Shown here in pieces: positions 58,520 to 64,000 of a DNA stretch of 64,000 bases. A model generated the notes under the pieces. That model was not told the DNA's origin and ran no database searches. It was given only the letters and a program-made list of their open reading frames with translations. Every line of letters begins with the position of its first letter. Position 1 is the stretch's first letter. Source of the DNA: Gordonia crocea (GTDB lineage Bacteria > Actinomycetota > Actinomycetes > Mycobacteriales > Mycobacteriaceae). The translations under genes were made by a program, and so were the position numbers. The DNA lies in assembly GCF_009932435.1 (NCBI RefSeq), contig NZ_BJOU01000001.1, positions 2,108,001 to 2,172,000 of the forward strand, read 5' to 3'.

Positions 58520-59212
58520 TTGGACGAGTTCGAAGATCTACTACGGGAGCTCCAGGAAGCCCAGGACGAGGTAGCCAGCACAATTCAAGGTCTGACGACC
58601 CTTGACCAATGGTCCCGAAATCCACAGATTCCTCGGATTGGCTCTGACGAGAGCGGCTGTGTCACCGTACGACTCGGCTCTGACGATTTGCCCAGCGAGA
58701 TAACCATCCTCAGCGATTGGCTCAAGAAACAAGTAGTCCTTGACAGTGCAATCACCGACGCGATGACCGCCGCCGCGGCCGAGGCCTGGAAACGCGCCTC
58801 CGAGGCGCTCGAAGTCGCCGGCCCGGGGGTTCAGCAGCCACGAGTGGAACTGGAAGTCCCCGACGCGGTCCCCGGAGCGAGCCTGAGCCAGACGCTCGAA
58901 GAAGTGCTCGCCTTTGCCGAGAATGCCGACGCGGAGGAGCTTTCCCGCTCGGTGACCAATCGTGAGAATACGATATCGATCACGGTCGGCCCGATTGGCA
59001 TGTTGGATTTGAGTATCGATCCAGACTGGGCCGCCCAGAGATCCGCCAACGAACTGACAAGCGAACTCGAGCGAACATTCGAGGAAGCGCGACCAGTGGT
59101 CGCGTCATTGAAGAGCAAAATTCGCCAGAATCGCGGTGAAGCAGACAATCTCCTTGGAAGACTCTTCGGCGTCCTTGGCGACCTCACAAACGACACTGGA
59201 AAGGCCCAATAA
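58520..59212 (+). CDS. Tandem YbaB/EbfC-like protein
   Basis: A 230-residue protein. The first ~100 residues have the YbaB/EbfC pattern: N-terminal helix (DEFEDLLRELQEAQDEVAS), a beta strand GCVTVRLGSDDLPSEITI, and a helix DSAITDAMTAAAAEAWKRASE. The second half repeats it (TISITVGPIGMLDLSI, then ANELTSELERTFEEA). So two YbaB-like units are fused in one chain. In ESX-1, EspL is a YbaB-like chaperone of secreted proteins, and the context here fits. The TTG start at 58520 has GGGGGAG 4-5 bases upstream. GC content is lower than the flanking ESX genes. Confidence 0.65.
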   Translation: MDEFEDLLRELQEAQDEVASTIQGLTTLDQWSRNPQIPRIGSDESGCVTVRLGSDDLPSEITILSDWLKKQVVLDSAITDAMTAAAAEAWKRASEALEVAGPGVQQPRVELEVPDAVPGASLSQTLEEVLAFAENADAEELSRSVTNRENTISITVGPIGMLDLSIDPDWAAQRSANELTSELERTFEEARPVVASLKSKIRQNRGEADNLLGRLFGVLGDLTNDTGKAQ

Positions 59213-59216
59213 GACA

Positions 59217-59525
59217 ATGCCACCACCCGATGAGCTGTGGGTAGCAATTGCTGAACTCAAGGCGGCTGGACCACTTTGGCACGACAAGAGCGCAATGATG
59301 ACATCGCTTTCACATGATGCGACGGGACTGAAGTGGTCCGGAGGAGGCGGGTGGTTGTTTTCCGACTTCCTAAAGGCATACAACGAGGCGATTGACTCCG
59401 TAACTACGCTATCCAGACAAGCCGCAAAAGAGATGACCGCAATCGGCGAAACACTCCAAGACGCGGCTAATACCTACGAAGCAGAAGAACGCAATGGCGT
59501 CCATAGACTAAAAAATCTTTGGTGA
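59217..59525 (+). CDS. WXG100-like small ESX substrate
   Basis: A 102-residue helical protein. LKWSGGGGWLFSDFLKAYNEAID is a W-x-G turn, and the C-terminal helix has TYEAEE, a match to YxxxE. It resembles T7SS EspC/WXG100 substrates. ATG 59217 is 4 bp after the YbaB-like gene stop, so the two are co-translated or coupled. Codon use is less GC-rich than that of the ESX core. Confidence 0.7.
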   Translation: MPPPDELWVAIAELKAAGPLWHDKSAMMTSLSHDATGLKWSGGGGWLFSDFLKAYNEAIDSVTTLSRQAAKEMTAIGETLQDAANTYEAEERNGVHRLKNLW

Positions 59526-59575
59526 GAAATAATTACCTTCCCGTCACCTAGCAACCGATAAGGACACTGATATTT

Positions 59576-60358
59576 GTGCTCGCACAGCTCGAACAGATAA
59601 TCAACGACCTCCGTCGGCGGCTCGAACAACTTATTGAGCAGATAGAAGATATTCGACGTACATTTGAAGAAGTCGCCAACCGATTCCTCATTAGAGTAAT
59701 TCTACGAATATCGCAAGCAGTAATATCGGCAGCCGAGAGGTTCATGGAAGCGGTCTCTCGGGTCGCCAAGTGGATTGCTGAGCACCTCAAGTGGGTCCAG
59801 GCGCCATTTTTCCTGCTAAAGGTGCCCGACGATTGGTCTGCCATAAGCAAGAAGGCCGGAAAGACTGCCGGCGGCATGAAAGATCCGGAAATCACACTCG
59901 CAAGCCATTGGGAGGGCATGGCTTGGGTGAAATATGACCGTGTGCGCAGTGACCAAAACAACGCTACAAAAGGGATCGGATCGGTTGCCCGGAATATTCA
60001 GGATGGGGCACAGAGTACTGGCGCTGCCGGCGCGGTATTCTATTCGGCTGTCCTCGTAGCGGCAGCCCAGCTTGTCGTGGAGGTTACTGCGGAAGTCGCG
60101 GCTGCATGCTCGGGTGTTGGAGCAATCCCGGCCGCCGCGGCAGGTTGCCTCACAGCCATGAAGTGTATGACGATAATGATGACCGCAGTAGTTGCACTCC
60201 AGACCTTCCTGCTCACAAAGAAGGGCGATACGAGGTCATTGCGCAGCGAGTTCCAGGATGAATCCGACTATCCCGGTGGCCAGTGGCCACCTGCAACGAC
60301 AAGGGGGTACTCGGACGCAACCGTAACCGATGGAACCAACAGGTGGTCGGTCTACTGA
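59576..60358 (+). CDS. Long WXG-like protein with coiled coil and membrane-type helices
   Basis: A 260-residue protein. Residues 1-45 are a strong coiled coil (LEQIINDLRRRLEQLIEQIEDIRR). Residues ~105-150 contain HWEGMAWVKYDRV, a WxG turn. A hydrophobic stretch (~150-215) is Ala/Val-rich with several Cys. The C-terminal ~35 residues are Gly/Asp/Tyr-rich and end in Tyr. The layout fits a long T7SS substrate that reaches or inserts in membranes, with a chaperone encoded upstream, but no toxin domain is recognised. The GTG start at 59576 has AAGGA 12 bases upstream. Local GC is ~45-50%, far below the window average. Confidence 0.55.
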   Translation: MLAQLEQIINDLRRRLEQLIEQIEDIRRTFEEVANRFLIRVILRISQAVISAAERFMEAVSRVAKWIAEHLKWVQAPFFLLKVPDDWSAISKKAGKTAGGMKDPEITLASHWEGMAWVKYDRVRSDQNNATKGIGSVARNIQDGAQSTGAAGAVFYSAVLVAAAQLVVEVTAEVAAACSGVGAIPAAAAGCLTAMKCMTIMMTAVVALQTFLLTKKGDTRSLRSEFQDESDYPGGQWPPATTRGYSDATVTDGTNRWSVY

Positions 60359-60390
60359 GGTGTCTAGCTGACCGCTATTCCTCCCCCAAT

Positions 60391-60570
60391 ATGGAATCGC
60401 TCAGTATGTCTACCATACCCTCGGGCCTTGCCTCCTCGCGTGTCGCCAAAGGCCATGCCCGTTTGCCATCGGTACGCGGCTTCGCGTACGGGTTGTTCGT
60501 TGTTGCTGGAACGGGACTCCTTGGTGGTGTCTGTGGTCTCGTTCTAACGACCCTTCGCACCTCTACATAA
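60391..60570 (+). CDS. Small single-helix membrane protein, possible
   Basis: A 59-codon ORF whose product has a basic N-terminal half and one hydrophobic helix (GFAYGLFVVAGTGLLGGVCGL) near its end. ATG 60391 and ATG 60406 are in frame. It lies between the long WXG-like gene and the membrane protein gene at 60602, on the same strand. No family. The hydrophobic segment is the only argument for coding. Confidence 0.35.
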   Translation: MESLSMSTIPSGLASSRVAKGHARLPSVRGFAYGLFVVAGTGLLGGVCGLVLTTLRTST

Positions 60571-60601
60571 CGCCACCCATACCAGAAATGCCAGGACCAA
60601 T

Positions 60602-61672
60602 ATGAACGCGCCTATGTCGTCGAACAGTTACATCAACAAGTTACAGCTTGAGCAGCGTAATGGCTCGCCGGGGCTTCGCGTGCCGATTGTCGTTGTCGGC
60701 GGAGCGGGGGTCCTCGCGTCGGCGCTAGTGTCTGTGGTCGCGCTCTGGCGCGCCGCTCGCGATGCGAGCGGGAGCGACCTGGATTTCGAGACGCCCTGGC
60801 CCTACGTTGCACCGTCACTCATATCGCTGCTGCTCTTTTTGGCCGTGATGCTCTCGGCGGTCATGCGGCAGCAAAGGGCGCGGACACGGACCGTGGCCGG
60901 GCTGGCGGGCAGCATCGTGGTCGTCAACTCGCTGGGCGCGTTCGCCGCCGGTTTTGGCGACGAAACGTCGAATCTGTCGCCACCGATGAAGGCCACGGGG
61001 TTCATCATCCTCATCCTGCTCGGTCTCTCCTGTGCCGCGGTCGGCATCCCGTCACGGCGCCGCTACGCCACCGAGTTCCGGGTATTCGCAATCGTCGCCG
61101 TTGCCGTGATCCTCGGGGTTGCCTTCGTCGCAGCCGGAACCGCTGGTGACCGAAGCAACTTCCCCGCCACCCCCACCTCGACCGTGGCCACCGCCACCGT
61201 CGAAGGTCCAGAATCGCCGTGGAACGACCACCTACCCGACCCGTGCGCCTTTCCACGCGCGGCACTGAAGAGGTCCGGCTTGGGCACCAAGATCCGCGTT
61301 CTCGAACTGTCCCCCACCGCAGCCACCGAATACTCCGGTGCCCGTCGCGCCTGCCAACTCACGGTTACGCCCTCCGTTGAGGCCACCACCACATACGCCA
61401 CCAACAGTTTCCACCACGAGGCGGCGAATGCCCGACGCGGAAAGTACGTCACCACCGATGCGACTGTCTTCGGCCAACCCGCCGTCCAATACAAGCCCGG
61501 CCCACGCCTGTCCGGTCATATCGGGAAAGAATGCTCGGTCCTCGTGGGCACAGCGTTCGGCACCGTCACCTTCCGCGTCGACTCCGACGACGCGCGTCCC
61601 GACGAGGAACTCTGCGGACACGCGACGCGCCTGGCCGCCGCCATGTACCCCCACATCCCGACGCATCGCTAG
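60602..61672 (+). CDS. Four-helix membrane protein with C-terminal DUF3558-like domain
   Basis: A 356-residue protein. Four hydrophobic helices (~30-48, ~66-84, ~96-114 and ~120-140, then a fifth at ~157-177) occupy the N-terminal half. The C-terminal extracytoplasmic half has the DUF3558 pattern: LPDPCAFPRAALKRSGL, an ARRACQLT Cys, a late ECSVLVGT segment and a final Cys. DUF3558 proteins are usually lipoproteins in Mycobacteriales, of unknown role. ATG 60602 is preferred; ATG 60614 is possible. A paralogue appears to begin at 63628 beyond the IS element. Confidence 0.72.
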   Translation: MNAPMSSNSYINKLQLEQRNGSPGLRVPIVVVGGAGVLASALVSVVALWRAARDASGSDLDFETPWPYVAPSLISLLLFLAVMLSAVMRQQRARTRTVAGLAGSIVVVNSLGAFAAGFGDETSNLSPPMKATGFIILILLGLSCAAVGIPSRRRYATEFRVFAIVAVAVILGVAFVAAGTAGDRSNFPATPTSTVATATVEGPESPWNDHLPDPCAFPRAALKRSGLGTKIRVLELSPTAATEYSGARRACQLTVTPSVEATTTYATNSFHHEAANARRGKYVTTDATVFGQPAVQYKPGPRLSGHIGKECSVLVGTAFGTVTFRVDSDDARPDEELCGHATRLAAAMYPHIPTHR

Positions 61673-61869
61673 TGGACTCGATTGGTATCGGCCCGCCCGA
61701 AGCCTCCGCGGCCAGCCCCAGATCCAGGTGGATCTGCCCGGCCGCGAGCCGCTCAGCGCTCCCGAGGCAGTCTTCACAGTCCGAACGAAGGCCACCCGCC
61801 CAGCCTAGAACCCGTCGATTAGCCTCGCTATTTCATAGCGAATTGACGAACACGCGGCCCAGGACATAA

Positions 61870-61942
61870 AGAAAGGTGCTCTGACCTGGAATAATCGTTC
61901 TTGCGACAGCACGACCAAGCGAGGACGAAGGAGCACCTTTCT
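61870..61942 (+). promoter_or_regulatory. 12-bp inverted repeat enclosing the transposase ribosome site
   Basis: AGAAAGGTGCTC (61870-61881) and GAGCACCTTTCT (61931-61942) are perfect complements separated by 49 bases. The right arm covers part of the AAGGAG ribosome site (61928-61933) and ends one base before the transposase GTG at 61944. A transcript that includes both arms would fold and hide the start. Confidence 0.75.
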
Positions 61943-61943
61943 G

Positions 61944-63335
61944 GTGAGTAACTCTACCCTGTTCTATCCGCAGTCGACGGTCACCGGTGACGGTGCGGGG
62001 ATCGTGTCGCATGCGGGTTTGGCGTTGGTGACCCGCACAGCCGAGGTCGCAGGCCTTCCGAGGCTGTTGAGTGATGCGCTGACGCCGTGGCGCAAGGACT
62101 ATGCGACCCATGATCCGGGCAAGATCGTCTTGGATCTGGCTGTGGCGATGGTCGGCGGCGCCGACTGCGCCGCTGATCTGGCGGTGCTGCGTGGCCGCGA
62201 GACGGTGTTCGGGCCGGTGGCCTCGGATCCGACCGTCTCTCGCCTGATCGCGACCCTGGCCGACGAACCGGTCGCGGCGCTGGCCGCGATCGCCGGCGCG
62301 CGGGCTGTGGCACGAAAGACGGTGTGGGAGTTGGCCGGTGAGCATGCCCCGAACCATCGGATCGATGAACACCACCCGTTGGTCATCGATCTGGATGCGA
62401 CCCTGGTGACCGCGCACTCGGAGAAACAGGACGCGGCCCCGACCTATAAGCGGGGGTTCGGGTTCCACCCGCTGCTGGCGTTCATCGACCACGGCCCCGG
62501 TGGAACAGGGGAAGCCGCCGCAGGATTGTTGCGGGCCGGGAATGCTGGGGCGAACACCGCCGCCGACCACATCACCGTCCTTCACCGGGCCCTGGCCCAG
62601 ATCCCGGGTCTGTGTTGGCGGGCCGGCCGCAAGATCCTCATCCGCACCGATAGTGCTGGCGGCACCAAAGGATTCCTGAATTACCTGCACAAACGGGGCC
62701 TGTCGTATTCGTGTGGGATTGGTATGACCCCGGCCATGGCCGCCGCGGTCGAAGTGCTGCCCGCATCGGTGTGGACCCAGGCCTACAACGCCGACGGCCA
62801 GCCCCGTGACGGGGCCCAGGTCGCCGAACTGACCGGGGTCCTGTCTTTGACCGGCTATCCGCCGGGTATGCGGGTGATCGTGCGCCGCGAACGCCCCCAC
62901 CCCGGCGCCCAGTTGCGGTTCACCGACACCAACGGATGGCGCCTGACCTGCTTTGTCACCAACAGCAGCCGCGGGCAACTCGCCGACCTCGAAGTACGGC
63001 ACCGGCTGCGGGCCCGGTGCGAAGACCGCATCCGGGCCGCGAAAGCGACCGGCATGACGAACCTGCCGTACCACGACTTCACCAAGAACCAGATCTGGCT
63101 CGCCATCACTGAGTTGGCCACCGACCTGACCGCCTGGACCCAGATGCTCGCGCTGACCGGCACCGATGCGCGCACCTGGGAAATCAAACGCCTCCGCCTA
63201 CGCCTGTGGGCGACCGCCGCCCGCCTGGCCCGCCACGCCCGCACCCGCCGGTTGCGTTACGACCAGCACCACCGATGGACAGCACTGCTGATTGCAGGCC
63301 TGCACCGCCTCGAGGGCTACCGCACCAGCCGCTGA
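61944..63335 (+). CDS. IS1380-family DDE transposase
   Basis: A 463-residue transposase of the IS4/IS1380 type. The N-terminus (MSNSTLFYPQSTVTGDGAGIVSHAGLALV) and the DDE blocks fit the family: Asp in VIDLDATLVTAHSEK, Asp in KILIRTDSAGG and Glu in ...HRLRARCEDRIRAAKATG of the C-terminal part. No internal stops. The GTG start at 61944 has AAGGAG 10 bases upstream, partly inside the right arm of the inverted repeat. It is the only gene of the IS. Confidence 0.93.
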   Translation: MSNSTLFYPQSTVTGDGAGIVSHAGLALVTRTAEVAGLPRLLSDALTPWRKDYATHDPGKIVLDLAVAMVGGADCAADLAVLRGRETVFGPVASDPTVSRLIATLADEPVAALAAIAGARAVARKTVWELAGEHAPNHRIDEHHPLVIDLDATLVTAHSEKQDAAPTYKRGFGFHPLLAFIDHGPGGTGEAAAGLLRAGNAGANTAADHITVLHRALAQIPGLCWRAGRKILIRTDSAGGTKGFLNYLHKRGLSYSCGIGMTPAMAAAVEVLPASVWTQAYNADGQPRDGAQVAELTGVLSLTGYPPGMRVIVRRERPHPGAQLRFTDTNGWRLTCFVTNSSRGQLADLEVRHRLRARCEDRIRAAKATGMTNLPYHDFTKNQIWLAITELATDLTAWTQMLALTGTDARTWEIKRLRLRLWATAARLARHARTRRLRYDQHHRWTALLIAGLHRLEGYRTSR

Positions 63336-63627
63336 CCTGCCGGACCCGACCCGACCAACCAACCCCGAAAGACCACCGCCGGTGACGTGAAACCCGGCCG
63401 CCACCAGCGACAACGGTCGCCCTGTCATATCCACAGGACATAATCTGTTCTGCCGCAATCAATCCGAACCGATCAGGCCGGGAGCGGCACCTCACGAAAG
63501 ATCGAGGTTAGTGTCCCCTGCGACACCATCACTACAGGTCACAGCCACGCGAACCGGCGATTCCGCGAAGATGAGCCAAGTCAGGGCAACACACACTACT
63601 GCTCCAACCCAGGAGGAAGTCACATTG

Positions 63628-64000
63628 GTGCACCATGACCACTTCGATCGGCTTGCGAGAGTACAAGTCCTCATCGCCGCTATCCCCGGTTGCCTCTTAG
63701 CCGGGGGTGGAGCGGCAGTCCTAGCCTTGGTCAGCGGGTTCGAGGCATGGCCCGTCGTACTGGCATCAGCGCTGGTCGCCTTGCTCTTTATGACTGTCGC
63801 AATCGTTACGATGGCGAGCCGACCGATCCCAAACACGGCCATACAGGCGCTATGCTTGGCGATGGTTGTCGTTGCGCTCGGGGTTCCACTACTAGCCACG
63901 ACGGTAACCCACGTCGACCTTGGTCAGGCATTGGCGTTCAATGTGATGCTGTTGCCCATGGTTATCTTTACTTTCACTGGCGCTGTCCGCCGTCGCCGCT
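63628..64000 (+). CDS. Membrane protein, N-terminal part (runs off window)
   Basis: The first 124 codons show four hydrophobic helices (~8-32, ~36-58, ~66-90 and ~96-116) with no signal peptide cleavage site. Their spacing, including the WP...LLF helix, resembles the N-terminal half of the protein at 60602, so this is probably a paralogue. AGGAGGA upstream supports GTG 63628; TTG 63625 is equally possible. The rest of the gene is outside the window. Confidence 0.65.
   Translation, partial: MHHDHFDRLARVQVLIAAIPGCLLAGGGAAVLALVSGFEAWPVVLASALVALLFMTVAIVTMASRPIPNTAIQALCLAMVVVALGVPLLATTVTHVDLGQALAFNVMLLPMVIFTFTGAVRRRR

Larger units (their letters stand above)
61819..63511. mobile_element. IS1380-family insertion sequence with 4-bp target duplication
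   Basis: The element spans 61823-63507 (1685 bp), the normal length for IS1380. Terminal inverted repeats begin CCTCG at both ends (CCTCGCTATTTC at the left, CCTCGATCTTTC read inward from the right; about 10 of 12 match). It is flanked by direct TTAG copies at 61819-61822 and 63508-63511, the 4-bp duplication expected for this family. The transposase is intact. It lies between two apparent paralogous membrane protein genes, without interrupting a coding frame that I can see. Confidence 0.88.

Noticed and set aside
61673..61818. Gene fragment interrupted by the IS
   Set aside because: Joining the flanks across the IS gives no continuous reading frame with coding character; insertion appears intergenic.
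61833..63074. A 413-codon minus-strand frame in the IS element
   Set aside because: Antisense to the transposase; IS1380 elements encode a single gene.

Overview
The window is high-GC actinobacterial DNA with the gene set of a mycolic-acid-producing member of the Mycobacteriales: RbpA, a polyprenol-phosphomannose synthase next to apolipoprotein N-acyltransferase, F420-dependent enzymes, a wax ester synthase/DGAT and a complete ESX (type VII) secretion locus. From memory, the order rbpA–ppm1–lnt–amidohydrolase–fxsA–cobN–cobG–cobH–cobIJ–cobKML–SDR–F420 reductase–pepQ follows Mycobacterium tuberculosis around Rv2050–Rv2089c. The separate lnt and ppm1, the alternating-strand ESX locus and the IS1380 element suggest Gordonia or a close relative; the genus is an inference.

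Layout. 1–13.7 kb: catabolic and lipid enzymes (flavin amine oxidase fragment, acyl-CoA carboxylase beta subunit, hydrolase, SDR, NTF2-like protein, a Rieske/DapB-like/LLM operon with a divergent TetR gene, a second F420 LLM enzyme and WS/DGAT). 13.8–18.2 kb: small and membrane proteins, a CPBP protease, a POT peptide transporter and a class III cyclase. 18.4–23.4 kb: rbpA, then the lipoprotein/lipoglycan genes lnt and ppm1 with an amidohydrolase and fxsA. 24.6–34.4 kb: aerobic cobalamin (corrin ring) genes, followed by a DprE2-like SDR, an F420 reductase, PepQ and a lipoprotein. 37.4–41.1 kb: SHOCT and SPOR-like proteins and a RES/Xre-type toxin–antitoxin pair. 41.2–58.1 kb: the ESX locus, with eccA+, eccC−, eccD-mycP+, eccB−, eccE+, and a minus-strand substrate/chaperone run (EspC-like, large Ala/Gly protein, PE, PPE, espG, two WXG100 proteins). 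58.5–60.6 kb: a lower-GC module with a tandem YbaB-like protein and two WXG-like proteins. 60.6–64 kb: two apparent four-helix membrane paralogues separated by an intact IS1380-family element with a 4-bp target duplication.

The most unusual features are an intergenic 21-bp tandem repeat family found at two convergent gene junctions (24.3–24.6 kb, where it brackets a transposase relic, and 38.0 kb, where it supplies the C-terminus of a gene), a 25-bp repeat copied from the 3' end of eccB, a TA operator shared with the eccA promoter region, and the foreign-looking secretion-substrate module beside the ESX locus. No tRNA, rRNA, CRISPR array or recognisable cobalamin riboswitch was found.
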